From Hyphomicrobiales bacterium (GTDB lineage: Bacteria; Pseudomonadota; Alphaproteobacteria; Rhizobiales; Rhizobiaceae), in the NCBI GenBank assembly GCA_900471605.1, contig UCEY01000021.1, forward strand, positions 186,199 to 250,198: DNA of 64,000 nucleotides, in the 5' to 3' direction. Made by a program: the position numbers and the translations under genes. Each line of letters starts with the position of its first letter. Within the stretch, counting starts at the first letter, position 1. The notes under the pieces are model-generated. The model was not told where the DNA came from. It searched no databases and saw only the letters and a program-made list of their open reading frames with translations. Positions 16,743 to 25,855 of this stretch are shown here, piece after piece.

Positions 16743-19034
16743 ATGAACGCAACGACACAGGCACGATACAAGGTTGGCGGCATGGATTGCGCCAGCTGCG
16801 CGACGAAGATCGACACGGCGGTGCGCCGTATGCCGGGCGTCGAGGACGTGTCCGTTTCGGTCGCGGCCGGCACGATGACGGTGACGCATGACGGAACCGG
16901 CGATCTCGGCGCAGTCGAGAAACGGGTGACCGGGCTCGGATATACGCTGAGGGCAATGGGGCAGAAGGCTGGAGCGGCCGCCAGGCGGAGCGGCGACCTT
17001 CCTTCGATCCCCCCCTTGGAGGGCGAAATCGGCAAGGCCCACGATCACGACCACCATCATGGACATGGCGGCGGCCACGACCACTCCCACCATGACGGCG
17101 CGCATCACCACGGCGGCCACGATTCGGCAAAGATCGAAGGTCTTCACGGTCACGATCATGGACCGATGGACGGGCCTTGGTGGAAATCGGCCAAGGGACG
17201 CCTGACCATCCTGGTCGGCATTGCTTTGGCGGCCGCCTATGGGCTCGGTCACCTCCTTCCCGCCTATGACACCTATATCTTCACAGCCGCAATGCTGATC
17301 GGCCTCGTCCCGATCGCGCGTCGCGCCATCATGGCGGCCCTCGCTGGCACGCCGTTTTCGATCGAGATGCTGATGACGATTGCAGCCGTCGGTGCGGTCG
17401 TCATCGACGCGTCCGAAGAAGCAGCCGCGGTCGTCTTCCTCTTTCTGATCGGGGAATTGCTGGAAGGGGTCGCGGCCGGCAAGGCGCGCCAGAGCATCCA
17501 GAGCCTGACGGCGCTGGTGCCGAAAAATGCGATTGTCGAAGAGAACGGCCAGACCCGCGAGGTTCCGGCAGAAAGCCTTGCCGTCGGTGCGATCATCCTG
17601 GTTCGTCCCGGCGACCGCATTTCGGCGGACGGCGTGATCGTCGCAGGGGAAAGCGCGGTCGACGAAGCACCGGTCACGGGCGAAAGCACGCCCGTGTCCA
17701 AGAGCATGGGCGACACGGTATTCGCAGGCACGATCAACGGCGATGGTGCCCTGCGGGTTCGCGTCACGGCCGCCGCCGCGGACAATACTATCGCCCGCGT
17801 CGTGCGGCTCGTCGAGGAGGCACAGGAAAGCAAGGCCCCGACCGAACGCTTCATCGACCGTTTCTCCCGCTACTACACGCCGGGCGTCGTCGCCGTTGCG
17901 GCTCTGGTGGCGATCCTGCCGCCGCTTGTTGCCGGCGCGTCCTGGAACGAGTGGGTCTACAAGGGCCTGGCGATCCTCTTGATCGGCTGCCCCTGCGCGC
18001 TGGTCATCTCGACGCCGGCCGCAATTGCCGCATCGCTGTCGTCGGGCGCCCGCCGCGGCCTCTTGATGAAAGGCGGCGCGGTTTTGGAAACGCTTGGAAA
18101 AATCACCGCCGTCGCGCTCGACAAGACCGGCACGCTGACTGCCGGCAAACCGCAGGTGACCGATGTCATTGCCTTCGGCCGCAATGCGGAAGACGTGCTG
18201 CGCCTTTCCGCCGCGCTCGAAACCGGCTCCAGCCATCCGCTGGCTGTTGCGATCCTCGCCAAGGCCGCCGATGACGAGGTCGAGATCCCCGCTGCAACGG
18301 ATGCCAGGGCACTCGGCGGCAGGGGTGTCACGGCTATCGTCGAAAGCCAGGAGGTTTTCCTTGGCTCGCCCAAGGCTGCGGCCGAGCGGGTGTCGCTGCC
18401 GATGGCACATTTCCGGCGGGTCACCGCGCTGAACGATGAGGGCAAGACCGTCTCGGTGCTGATCGTCGGCGGCGTTCTCGCCGGCGCCATCGCCATGCGC
18501 GACGAACCGCGCCCCGACGCCAGGGCAGGCCTCAAGGCGCTGACCGATGCCGGCATCAAGACCGTCATGCTGACCGGCGACAATGCCCGCACCGCCACCG
18601 CGATCGGCACGGATCTCGGCATCGAGGTGCGCGCCGAACTGATGCCGGAAGACAAGAGCCGCATCGTCGGCGAGCTGAAGCGCGAAGGCTTCGTGGTCGG
18701 CAAGGTCGGCGACGGCATCAACGACGCGCCGGCGCTGGCCGCCGCCGATGTCGGCATCGCGATCGGTGGTGGAACCGACGTGGCGCTGGAGACAGCCGAC
18801 GCCGCGGCGCTGCATGGCCGGGTCGGTGACATCGCCGCGATGATCGAACTGTCGAAGCGGACGATGCGCAACATCTACCAGAACATTTCGATCGCGCTCG
18901 GCCTCAAGGCGGTCTTCCTGGTAACGACCATTATCGGCGTCACAGGATTGTGGCCGGCAATCCTTGCGGATACCGGGGCAACGGTGCTGGTGACGATCAA
19001 CGCGCTGCGGTTGTTGCGGGTGAGGGCGGATTGA
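16743..19034 (+). CDS. Heavy-metal-translocating P-type ATPase (Zn/Cd/Pb type)
   Basis: This 764-residue P1B ATPase exports divalent soft metals across the inner membrane. An N-terminal HMA domain carries GMDCASC (C16, C19). A linker at about 100-140 is very rich in histidine (DHDHHHGHGGGHDHSHH and further HGHDHG). Then follow membrane spans, the metal-site CPC at 416-418 (GCPCALVISTP), the phosphorylated D460 in DKTGTLT and the hinge VGDGINDAPAL. The end of the protein has LADTGATVLVTINALRLL, the last-span pattern of the P1B-2 (ZntA/CadA) group. The start at 16743 follows AGGAATGAG. A MerR-type promoter lies directly upstream, but no MerR gene is in the window. Confidence 0.92.
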   Translation: MNATTQARYKVGGMDCASCATKIDTAVRRMPGVEDVSVSVAAGTMTVTHDGTGDLGAVEKRVTGLGYTLRAMGQKAGAAARRSGDLPSIPPLEGEIGKAHDHDHHHGHGGGHDHSHHDGAHHHGGHDSAKIEGLHGHDHGPMDGPWWKSAKGRLTILVGIALAAAYGLGHLLPAYDTYIFTAAMLIGLVPIARRAIMAALAGTPFSIEMLMTIAAVGAVVIDASEEAAAVVFLFLIGELLEGVAAGKARQSIQSLTALVPKNAIVEENGQTREVPAESLAVGAIILVRPGDRISADGVIVAGESAVDEAPVTGESTPVSKSMGDTVFAGTINGDGALRVRVTAAAADNTIARVVRLVEEAQESKAPTERFIDRFSRYYTPGVVAVAALVAILPPLVAGASWNEWVYKGLAILLIGCPCALVISTPAAIAASLSSGARRGLLMKGGAVLETLGKITAVALDKTGTLTAGKPQVTDVIAFGRNAEDVLRLSAALETGSSHPLAVAILAKAADDEVEIPAATDARALGGRGVTAIVESQEVFLGSPKAAAERVSLPMAHFRRVTALNDEGKTVSVLIVGGVLAGAIAMRDEPRPDARAGLKALTDAGIKTVMLTGDNARTATAIGTDLGIEVRAELMPEDKSRIVGELKREGFVVGKVGDGINDAPALAAADVGIAIGGGTDVALETADAAALHGRVGDIAAMIELSKRTMRNIYQNISIALGLKAVFLVTTIIGVTGLWPAILADTGATVLVTINALRLLRVRAD

Positions 19035-19065
19035 TGCGGTAGCTGCCAGCCTTATCCGCCTGCCG

Positions 19066-19096
19066 GCACCTTTACCCGTCTGGACGGGAGAGGTGC
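19066..19096. terminator. Candidate bidirectional terminator between metal ATPase and alpha-glucosidase genes
   Basis: A two-part stem (GCACCT with AGGTGC, and inside it CCCGTC with GACGGG around a TG loop) lies in the short gap between convergent genes. It has no T-run. Confidence 0.4.
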
Positions 19097-19125
19097 AGCA
19101 GACGGACGAGGTTTTTCGCGCTGCT

Positions 19126-20820
19126 TCAAAATAGTTTTGTCAAAACCGCAAAGGCCTCATAGGGCTTGAGATCGACCGCCTCGCCGAGCGAATTCACCGG
19201 TTCATAATTGGAAATCAATCCTTCACCCGGTGTCCGCAATTCGCCCGGCAGCTCCGCCGTCACCGTCCGGGCCGTGAAATTGGCCACCACCACCAACCGT
19301 TCCTTGTCAAGCGTTCGCGAATAGACGAACACGTCCGGGTGGCTGTCGAGCCAGCTTTGATAGGTGCCATAGACGATCACTTCATGGGATTTCCGGAGCG
19401 CGATCAGCTTGCGGTAATGGTTCCAGATCGACTTTTCGTCGGTCATTTCCAATTCCGCATTGATCGTCGGATAATTGGGGTTCACCTCGATCCACGGCAC
19501 GCCCGTTGAAAAGCCGCCGTAAGGCGCGGCGCTCCATTGCATCGGGGTGCGGGCATTGTCGCGGCCGTTTTCGTTGGCACCTTTGATGAATTCCTCGGGC
19601 GACAGGCCGGCCTCGATATGCAGCCGGTGCATGTTGAGCGTCTCGATGTCGCGATATTGCTCGATCGCGGTGAAGGGCACGTTGGTCATGCCGATCTCTT
19701 CGCCCTGGTAGATGAAGGGCGTTCCCTTCATCAGGTGCAGTACGGTCGCCAGCATCTTGGCCGATTCCACCGGATAGCCCGTCGCGTCGCCATATTTGGA
19801 CACGGCGCGCGGCAGATCGTGGTTGCCCCAGAACAGCGAATTCCAGCCGTCGTCGGACAGCGCATATTGCCATTTGCCGAGCACGGACTTCATCTTCACA
19901 AGATCGAACGGTTTCGATCGCCACTTGCCGTAGACCTCGTCCCATTGCTGGGTGACGTGCTCGAACTGGAAGACCATCGAGAGCTCGTGGCGGTTGCGGC
20001 CGGAATAAAGAAGAGCGGAGCCGGGTGTCGCGCTCCAGGTCTCGCCGACGGTCATGATATCCCGGTTGCCGAACGTTTCGCGGTTCATCTCCTGCAGATA
20101 GTCGTGCAGATGCGGGCCGTCATGGATGATCTCCTGATCGACCTGCTTGCCGATATAATCGATGACATCCATGCGGAAGCCGGCGATGCCGCGCTCCAGC
20201 CACCAGTTCATCATCCTGTAGATCTCGGCGCGGACTTTCGGGTTTTCCCAGTTGAGATCCGGCTGTCGTCTCGAAAACAGGTGGAGATAATATTCGCCGC
20301 TTTCGGGATCGAGCGTCCAGGCCAGTCCGCCGAAGGAGGATTTGAGGCCGTTCGGCGGACCGCCGTCCGCGGCCGGTTTGCGCCAGATATAGAAGTCGCG
20401 GAACGGATTATCCGGCCCCTTGCGGCTGTCGAGGAACCACGGATGTTCGTCCGACGTGTGGTTGACGACGAGATCGAGCATGATACCGATGCCCCGTTTG
20501 CCTGCCTCGGCCACCAGCTTGTCGAAATCGGCAAGCGTGCCGAATTCCGGTGCGATATCCTGGTAGTCGGAAATGTCGTAACCGTTGTCGTCCATCGGCG
20601 ACTTGTAGATCGGAGACAGCCAGATCACGTCGATGCCGAGCGACTTGAGGTAGTCGAGCTTGGACGTGATGCCGGGAATATCGCCGATGCCGTCGCCGTT
20701 CAGGTCGCAGAAACTTCGCGGGTAGACTTGGTAGACGGTGGCGTTATGCCACCATTTACGTTCCATCGGCAGCGTCGCCTGCTGCATCACCGCTGCAAGC
20801 TGGTCCTGGAAGTTGTTCAT
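19126..20820 (-). CDS. Alpha-glucosidase / oligo-1,6-glucosidase-like, GH13
   Basis: This is a 564-residue cytoplasmic GH13 enzyme with no signal peptide. The N-terminal WWHNATVYQVYPRSFCDLNGDGIGD stretch is typical of alpha-glucosidases and oligo-1,6-glucosidases. The catalytic set is present: nucleophile D218 (GFRMDVID), acid/base E260 (VGETWS) and D335 (GNHDLPRAV), with LDLVVNHTSDEH as conserved region I. It probably releases glucose from sucrose-like, maltose-like or isomaltose-like sugars; rhizobial AglA is the closest named analogue, but no aglEFGK transporter lies beside it. ATG 20820 follows a GGAGGG site; the adjacent TTG at 20823 is less likely. Confidence 0.88.
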   Translation of the reverse strand: MNNFQDQLAAVMQQATLPMERKWWHNATVYQVYPRSFCDLNGDGIGDIPGITSKLDYLKSLGIDVIWLSPIYKSPMDDNGYDISDYQDIAPEFGTLADFDKLVAEAGKRGIGIMLDLVVNHTSDEHPWFLDSRKGPDNPFRDFYIWRKPAADGGPPNGLKSSFGGLAWTLDPESGEYYLHLFSRRQPDLNWENPKVRAEIYRMMNWWLERGIAGFRMDVIDYIGKQVDQEIIHDGPHLHDYLQEMNRETFGNRDIMTVGETWSATPGSALLYSGRNRHELSMVFQFEHVTQQWDEVYGKWRSKPFDLVKMKSVLGKWQYALSDDGWNSLFWGNHDLPRAVSKYGDATGYPVESAKMLATVLHLMKGTPFIYQGEEIGMTNVPFTAIEQYRDIETLNMHRLHIEAGLSPEEFIKGANENGRDNARTPMQWSAAPYGGFSTGVPWIEVNPNYPTINAELEMTDEKSIWNHYRKLIALRKSHEVIVYGTYQSWLDSHPDVFVYSRTLDKERLVVVANFTARTVTAELPGELRTPGEGLISNYEPVNSLGEAVDLKPYEAFAVLTKLF

Positions 20821-20957
20821 CAAGCCCTCCCTGTTCTGTCGGTCTTCCGCTCGAACGCGACAGCGGCGCGCGAGTTCCTGCCCGGAACCGTCCGATGGAA
20901 CATCGGGACTCCCCGTTGGTTACACCAGTGGGAAACCTGAAGAAAAGGAGGCCCTCC

Positions 20958-21140
20958 ATGAGCACCAGACTTCCCCCGACGCCCTCCGAAAACCTGAGCC
21001 ACAAGGGGTCCGGCGAGCAGGCGCATTCGTCCGACATCGAGCGCGGCAAGCTGCAGCCGGCCAACGATCCCGGCAAGCAGGGCCAGCAAGGTAATACCAA
21101 GGTCAACACCACTCATCAGGGTCATCAGCAGGACCGATAG
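20958..21140 (+). CDS. Small hydrophilic protein, unknown function
   Basis: This 60-residue polar protein is rich in Gln, Asn, Ser, Gly and His (SHKGSGEQAHSSDIERGKLQP), has no hydrophobic core, and is probably disordered. A good ribosome site (AAAGGAGG) precedes ATG 20958, supporting real translation. It is followed 11 bases later by a second small disordered protein on the same strand, and the pair is divergent from the alpha-glucosidase gene. No known domain is recognised; similar short proteins in Rhizobiaceae are annotated only as hypothetical. Confidence 0.6.
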   Translation: MSTRLPPTPSENLSHKGSGEQAHSSDIERGKLQPANDPGKQGQQGNTKVNTTHQGHQQDR

Positions 21141-21151
21141 GGAGCCTCATC

Positions 21152-21379
21152 ATGTCGACATCGCAGAAGACACCGGCGAGCATCCGTCAGGGCGGTCCGG
21201 GCGCGTCCCATGAAAATGCCCCGAATGCAAAAAAGGGCGTGCCGCTGGAGGTGAAGAAACCGCCGGCCGACGACGATCGGCGCTCCGCCAGCCGCGTCTC
21301 CGGCGGCGGCGGTGAACGCGACAGCCACCACACCCATGATGCGAAGAAGAAGGGCGGGCACGCGAATTCGACGCATTGA
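21152..21379 (+). CDS. Small basic/histidine-containing disordered protein, unknown function
   Basis: This 75-residue protein is rich in Lys, Gly, Asp, Ser and His, with SASRVSGGGGERDSHHTHDAKKKGGHANSTH at the C terminus in shortened description: Gly run, His pairs and a Lys-Lys-Lys-Gly-Gly end. It lacks hydrophobic stretches and recognisable domains. GGGAG precedes ATG 21152. It is likely co-transcribed with the 60-residue protein before it; a strong hairpin terminator follows at 21404. A stress or nucleic-acid-associated role would be a guess. Confidence 0.6.
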   Translation: MSTSQKTPASIRQGGPGASHENAPNAKKGVPLEVKKPPADDDRRSASRVSGGGGERDSHHTHDAKKKGGHANSTH

Positions 21380-21403
21380 TCCGCCGCATGGGATGAGATG
21401 GAA

Positions 21404-21436
21404 AATGCCCTCCCGGTGAAATGCCGGGAGGGCATT
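21404..21436. terminator. Bidirectional rho-independent-type terminator
   Basis: A perfect 13-bp stem (AATGCCCTCCCGG with its complement) with a 7-base loop separates the small-protein pair from the convergent methyltransferase gene. The minus strand continues TTTTCC, so it best serves that gene. Confidence 0.8.
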
Positions 21437-21457
21437 GTGTTTGCGGTACCAGGAAGA

Positions 21458-22264
21458 TCAGGCGGAGGGAACCGCGCCCCGGCAGGCCCAGGCGACAGAG
21501 ACGAACGACCGCGGCCCGTCCGGTCTTCCGGCCTCGTAGGCCGCCCTGACAGCCGCATCCGCTTTTGTCCGAAGCGCCGGGTCCAGCGACGCCACATATT
21601 TTCCAAGCGGGCCTTCGCCAGCGGCGATCGGCCCCCAATAGTCGTCGAAGGACTGGAAATCCATGCGGATCGTCAGCGACGCCTCCGTCACGTCGAGAAG
21701 GCCCCGGCGGATGAAGCTCTGCTTCATCTCGCCCGGTTGCATCATCGGCTGGAAGAAGTGATGGCTTCGCATCTGGCGGGCATTGTCGTCCAGCATCGAC
21801 AAGGTGTCCCACATCATCCGCATCGCCGGCATGCCGCCGAGATGGTCCCAGACGGTGGCAGCGACGACGCCGCCGGGGCGTACGACCCGCCGCATCTCGG
21901 CGATGGCCTTGTCCGCCTCGGGAATGAAATGCAGCACGAGAAGCGCCATCGCCCGGTCGAAATATCCGTCGGTGAACGGCAGCGCGCAGGCATCCGCCTG
22001 GCTGATCCTGATCTTCGGATCGGTATTGCGGCGGATCGCCTCCTCGACGAAAACGGGCGAATAATCGATCGCCGCGATTTCGGAGAGGGTCGCCGCTTTC
22101 GGAAGCGCGAATGTCAGGCTGCCGGTACCGCAGCCGACGTCGAGAACCTTTTCACCTTCGGCAAGGCCGGCGAAATCGATGAATAACGGCGCCAGTCTCT
22201 GGCTCCAGCGACCCATGAGCTGTTCGTAACCGCCAGCGCTGCGGACATTGAAACTGGATGTCAT
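21458..22264 (-). CDS. Class I SAM-dependent methyltransferase
   Basis: This is a 268-residue protein with the UbiE/Methyltransf_11-type core. Motif I is KVLDVGCGTGSLTFALP (about 38-54), the acidic loop AAIDYSPVFVEEA follows, then ISQADACALPFTDGYFDRAMALLVLHF and VRPGGVVAATVWDH. These are the SAM-binding features; the methyl acceptor cannot be told. ATG 22264 is chosen because GGGAGGG stands just upstream, and the extra upstream ATG at 22288 has no such site. It is a stand-alone gene ending at a strong terminator. Confidence 0.8.
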   Translation of the reverse strand: MTSSFNVRSAGGYEQLMGRWSQRLAPLFIDFAGLAEGEKVLDVGCGTGSLTFALPKAATLSEIAAIDYSPVFVEEAIRRNTDPKIRISQADACALPFTDGYFDRAMALLVLHFIPEADKAIAEMRRVVRPGGVVAATVWDHLGGMPAMRMMWDTLSMLDDNARQMRSHHFFQPMMQPGEMKQSFIRRGLLDVTEASLTIRMDFQSFDDYWGPIAAGEGPLGKYVASLDPALRTKADAAVRAAYEAGRPDGPRSFVSVAWACRGAVPSA

Positions 22265-22420
22265 GACGCCCTCCCAAGCTTCCGCCATCGAGGCTATTCC
22301 TGGTTTTCCCGGTTGCCAAGACCGCAGAACGGGCTACGCCACCCGGAGGGGCGGCGATGCCAATGGCCAGCGCAATTCCTTGACGACAGGGGCCGCGTTA
22401 CTGGTCAGGACGGAGCCTGC

Positions 22421-23167
22421 TCAGTTTGCCGGCTTGAATCCTTCCTCGGTCAGGACCATTGCGGCAAGATCGAGCCCCATGCTGCGGGCTCCCTCAGCCG
22501 CGGCACGGCCGATCGCCTTTGTCTGGGCTGGATTGCCCTTGGCTTGTTCGAGCCCGACGCCGAGCAGCATCGCCTGCAGGAACAGCGCTTCCGACATGGA
22601 TTGCTTGAAGCTGTCATTGGCGGCGGCGAATTCGGGGACGGAAGCCATCGTGCGCATCACCTGCTGGCGAACGGCAGCCGTTGCGGCCTGACTTGGATCG
22701 TCGGTCGAACCGCGCGTGGCCTGCCAGGCGCCGATCCACCAGACCGTATAGGCGTCGGCGATATCGTCGATCCGCATCCCGTATTTGGCGAGCGGCGCGC
22801 GCATTGCCTCGATGATGTCCTGGGAGGCGACGAGCCTGGCGAGATCGTCGGCTCCCTTGGGATCGATTGCCCGGCTCTTGGCGACGAAACTGGCAAGATT
22901 GGCTGCACGGCGGGATTTTGAAGGGGAATAGCGAAAACTTTCCGGCCGCAGAGGGCGGGCGGTTTCGGGTGCGCCGGATGCCGGGTCCCGATTGCCCCTT
23001 TGCCGCATCTGCCGGCGCAGCGTCTCGGCGATCGGCCCCATGTTCATCGTGGCTTCAAATGCGCCGGGGCTGAGCGGACCTGCAAAATCCTGCGCCCAGA
23101 CCATCTCTGCGCCAAGGACGCTAAGACTTGTCAAAAGGATTGCCAGATATCTTACGTGCGCCCGCAT
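22421..23167 (-). CDS. Secreted alpha-helical protein of unknown function (possibly DUF6683-like)
   Basis: This 248-residue protein begins MRAHVRYLAILLTSLSVLGAEMVWAQ, a clear Sec signal. A polar linker to about residue 80 is followed by a helical domain with LAKYGMRIDDIADAYTVWWIGAWQATRG and a C-terminal GFKPAN. The domain pattern is reminiscent of families annotated DUF6683, but this is from memory of the pattern and not tested. ATG 23167 follows a GGGAG site; an open frame upstream to 23371 overlaps the PuuD-like gene and is not credible. It is probably periplasmic, role unknown. Confidence 0.62.
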   Translation of the reverse strand: MRAHVRYLAILLTSLSVLGAEMVWAQDFAGPLSPGAFEATMNMGPIAETLRRQMRQRGNRDPASGAPETARPLRPESFRYSPSKSRRAANLASFVAKSRAIDPKGADDLARLVASQDIIEAMRAPLAKYGMRIDDIADAYTVWWIGAWQATRGSTDDPSQAATAAVRQQVMRTMASVPEFAAANDSFKQSMSEALFLQAMLLGVGLEQAKGNPAQTKAIGRAAAEGARSMGLDLAAMVLTEEGFKPAN

Positions 23168-23274
23168 TGCCGACTCCCGAGAACGATGGGCAGTATATGC
23201 GCCCACTTCGTGTCGGCAAGTTGAACCCGCCGTCACCGGTTTCAGGGCGGTCATACGCCCCGCCGCAACAGGCC

Positions 23275-24045
23275 TCAGCCACCGTTCTTGCGTGCCCTGA
23301 CGGCCTTGCCGAAAGCTTCGAACAGGGCGCGGTTGATGGGGTTGATCTGCGGATCGTATTCGGCATGCCATTGTACGCCGAGCGCGAACCCTTCCGCCTC
23401 CTTGAACCGGATCGCCTCGATCGTGCCGTCTTCCGCCACGCCTTCGACGACGATGCGGTTGCCCAGTTCGTCTATCCCCTGGCCGTGGAGCGAATTGACG
23501 CGGATCGTTTCCCGACCGAGAAGGCGCGCAAACACACCGTCCGGAGTAAGCCGGACGTCATGCCGATCGGCGAAGACGACGGTCATGTCCGGGTGGATCT
23601 CGCCGTTTTCCAGGCGTGGCATGCGATGGTTCATGCGTCCGGGCAGTTCGCGGATCTCCGGATGCAGCGATCCGCCGGCCGCGACATTCATTTCCTGAAA
23701 ACCGCGGCAGATGCCGAAAACCGGTATGCCGGCGGCAACACAGGCATTGATCAGCGGCAGGGCCACCGCATCCCGGTTCTGATCGTAGGGTTCGTGGCGG
23801 GCATGCGGCTCGGTGTTGAAATGGCTCGGATGCACATTGGCCCGGGCTCCGGTCAAAAGGATGCCGTCGACGGTTTCGAGCAACGCCGAAATGTCGGTGA
23901 TGTCGGGATTGCCGGCAAACATCAGCGGCAGGGCGCCGGTGACTTCCGCGATGGCCCTGAGGTTCTGCTCGCCGACGAGCTGGGCGGAAAAGCGGTTTTC
24001 GACATTATAGGTATTTCCGATGACGCCGATCACGGGTCTCGACAT
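23275..24045 (-). CDS. Gamma-glutamyl-gamma-aminobutyrate hydrolase family protein (PuuD-like, class I GATase fold)
   Basis: This 256-residue protein has the peptidase C26 / glutamine-amidotransferase fold with the nucleophile C113 in FGICRGFQEMNVA and the pair H227/E229 in GVQWHAEYD; LLTGARANVHPSHF is the oxyanion-side loop. PuuD hydrolyses gamma-Glu-GABA in putrescine catabolism, and relatives act on other gamma-glutamyl amides. No other puu genes are nearby, so the substrate is uncertain. The start MSRPVIGVIGN is the normal N terminus of the family. Confidence 0.87.
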   Translation of the reverse strand: MSRPVIGVIGNTYNVENRFSAQLVGEQNLRAIAEVTGALPLMFAGNPDITDISALLETVDGILLTGARANVHPSHFNTEPHARHEPYDQNRDAVALPLINACVAAGIPVFGICRGFQEMNVAAGGSLHPEIRELPGRMNHRMPRLENGEIHPDMTVVFADRHDVRLTPDGVFARLLGRETIRVNSLHGQGIDELGNRIVVEGVAEDGTIEAIRFKEAEGFALGVQWHAEYDPQINPINRALFEAFGKAVRARKNGG

Positions 24046-24120
24046 TGCTCAAATCCATCTTCCGCCCGCAGATCCGAAAAAAGGTCCGCGGCAATTTCAA
24101 ATTTTCACTCTACGGCCGGC

Positions 24121-24450
24121 TTACTTGCGAACCGCCCCGACCCTCGAAAGGACCTCGCTCGGGATCGCATAACGCTTGATGATTTCGCGATTGTTTCGAA
24201 GACCGCAGATTTCGCGCTGGATGAACAGTGCCCAGACGGCATCCGCCGCATCGTCGCAAAGGCTCTCCCGCCTGGCCTCGCTGTCGCGTTCCGCGTTCCA
24301 GGCACTCAACGCGGCGAGAGCTTCCTCCACCTTCACCCCCTGCCGCCCAAGCGCTGCCGCGCGCTCGGACATCAGCTCGTATTCGAGCACGTTGAAGCCG
24401 GTGTTGGTGAAGCCGGGCTGATGGAACGACTGGGGAGGGCGGACGCTCAT
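24121..24450 (-). CDS. Small conserved protein, unknown function (possibly DUF6665-like)
   Basis: This 109-residue soluble protein contains GFNVLEYELMSERAAALGRQG and a helical, charged middle (LSAWNAERDSEARRESLCDDAADAVWALFIQREICG), ending in a basic tail. It looks like an all-helical conserved alphaproteobacterial protein; the DUF6665 label is a tentative recollection. ATG 24450 (MSVRPPQSF) is preferred because upstream residues are low-complexity and atypical; the ribosome site is weak. No function can be assigned. It is likely transcribed ahead of the PuuD-like gene. Confidence 0.55.
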   Translation of the reverse strand: MSVRPPQSFHQPGFTNTGFNVLEYELMSERAAALGRQGVKVEEALAALSAWNAERDSEARRESLCDDAADAVWALFIQREICGLRNNREIIKRYAIPSEVLSRVGAVRK

Positions 24451-24662
24451 GGAGATACCTGGAGTTTCCGGCAATGTTAGCCAATTGGTGCGCCGCGTCA
24501 AATGGGAATGGCGCTTTACGACTTGCGGGGGCAGGGAGAGATGCGGCATGCGGGAGGGCTCCAGTATCCATCAGTACTTGGAGCACCAAAGGCTGAAAAG
24601 CGGATGATGCCCACCCGTTTCATGCGCCGGTCGCGAATACCCGGCAGCGGCTGAAACACGAA

Positions 24663-24701
24663 AACGCCCCGCGCCAAAAAGCTGAACAGGCGCGGGGCGT
24701 T
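24663..24701 (-). terminator. Rho-independent terminator of the EmrAB-type operon
   Basis: A perfect 13-bp GC-rich stem (AACGCCCCGCGCC and complement) with a 13-base loop is followed on the minus strand by TTTTCG. It lies 45 bases after the stop of the membrane-fusion gene. Confidence 0.85.
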
Positions 24702-24745
24702 CCTTGTCGGATCGTCTACGGTCGAGCTCTTGATCGCGGTAGCGA

Positions 24746-25816
24746 TCAGTCGAGCTTGGCCTCGGCTAGAGCCGCCCCGCCTTGCGCGAGGTCTACGCTT
24801 GCGACCACCGACATGCCAGGGACGAGCTTGTCGGTGAGCTTCTGTTGCGGCTCGATGGCGATCCGGACCGGGATGCGCTGGGCGACCTTGGTGAAGTTGC
24901 CGGTCGCGTTGTCGGCCTTGATGACCGAGAATTCCGAACCCGTGGCCGGCGCGAAACGCTCGATCCGGCCGGTGAATTCTGCATGTCCCAGGGCATCAAC
25001 GGTGAAGGTCACCGTCTGGCCGGCGGTCATCCCGCCGAGCTGGGTTTCCTTGAAATTGGCGACCACCCAGACCCTGTCCGGCACGATCGAGCCGATCTGG
25101 GTGCCGATCGAGACATATTGGCCGACGCGGCCGGCGACCTCGCCGAGCGTGCCGTCCTGCGGAGCGGTGATGCGGGTATTGGCAAGATCGATCTCGGCGA
25201 GCTTCACCGCGGCCTTGGCGCTCTCGACGCTGGCCTCCAGCGATTTGCGGCTGACCACGATCGTGTTGAGGTCCTGTTCCGCGACCAGCTTGGCGGCTTC
25301 CGCCTGATGCACGGCGGCCTGGGCCTGATTGAAGGCGGCGCGGTTCTTTTCGGCCTCGCTCTGGGTGGCGATGTTCTTCTCGAGCAGGCTCTGGGTGCGG
25401 TCGTAAGCGGTCCGGGCGGCATCGAAGGCGGCATTGGCGCTTTCGACGGCTGCCCCGGCGGACTGGATCTTGGCCTCGGCCGACTTGCGGCTCTGTTCGG
25501 AATTGGAAAGGGAAGCCTCCGCCGTCGCCAGCGCCGCCTTTGCCTGTTCAAGCTTCTGCGCATAGATGCGGTCGTCGATCCGGGCGATCACGTCGCCTCG
25601 GCTGACCCTTTGATAGTCCTGGACCGGCACTTCCGTGAGGTAACCGGCGAGCTGCGGGCTGAGAATGGTCACCTGGCCGCGTATGTAAGCGTCGTTGGTC
25701 GTCTCGACCGAACCGTGGAAGGGCGGCAGGTTCCAGGCGTAAAGCACGACGACGATGCCGGCGGCACCGATGGCAAGCGCCACATAGGTGGCGATGAAGC
25801 GGAAGATCTTGGACAT
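24746..25816 (-). CDS. HlyD/EmrA-family periplasmic adaptor (membrane fusion) protein
   Basis: This 356-residue protein has one N-terminal membrane anchor (FIATYVALAIGAAGIVVVLYAW, about 6-27). A biotinyl-lipoyl-like half follows (SVETTNDAYIRGQVTILSPQLAGYL and VSRGDVIARIDDRIY), then a long Ala/Glu-rich coiled-coil hairpin (about 90-200) and a beta-barrel segment (ITAPQDGTLGEVAGRVGQYVSIG). It links the inner-membrane pump encoded upstream to an outer-membrane channel; no TolC gene is present here. It ends a MarR-EmrB-EmrA operon. Confidence 0.9.
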   Translation of the reverse strand: MSKIFRFIATYVALAIGAAGIVVVLYAWNLPPFHGSVETTNDAYIRGQVTILSPQLAGYLTEVPVQDYQRVSRGDVIARIDDRIYAQKLEQAKAALATAEASLSNSEQSRKSAEAKIQSAGAAVESANAAFDAARTAYDRTQSLLEKNIATQSEAEKNRAAFNQAQAAVHQAEAAKLVAEQDLNTIVVSRKSLEASVESAKAAVKLAEIDLANTRITAPQDGTLGEVAGRVGQYVSIGTQIGSIVPDRVWVVANFKETQLGGMTAGQTVTFTVDALGHAEFTGRIERFAPATGSEFSVIKADNATGNFTKVAQRIPVRIAIEPQQKLTDKLVPGMSVVASVDLAQGGAALAEAKLD

Positions 25817-25855
25817 GGCAGTTTCGTTTCTTGTTCTTGGGTTCTGCTTGGGGCT

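Noticed and set aside
16692-18815. 707-residue open frame antisense to the metal ATPase
   Set aside because: The plus strand encodes a textbook P1B ATPase. The antisense product is low-complexity and has no recognisable fold.
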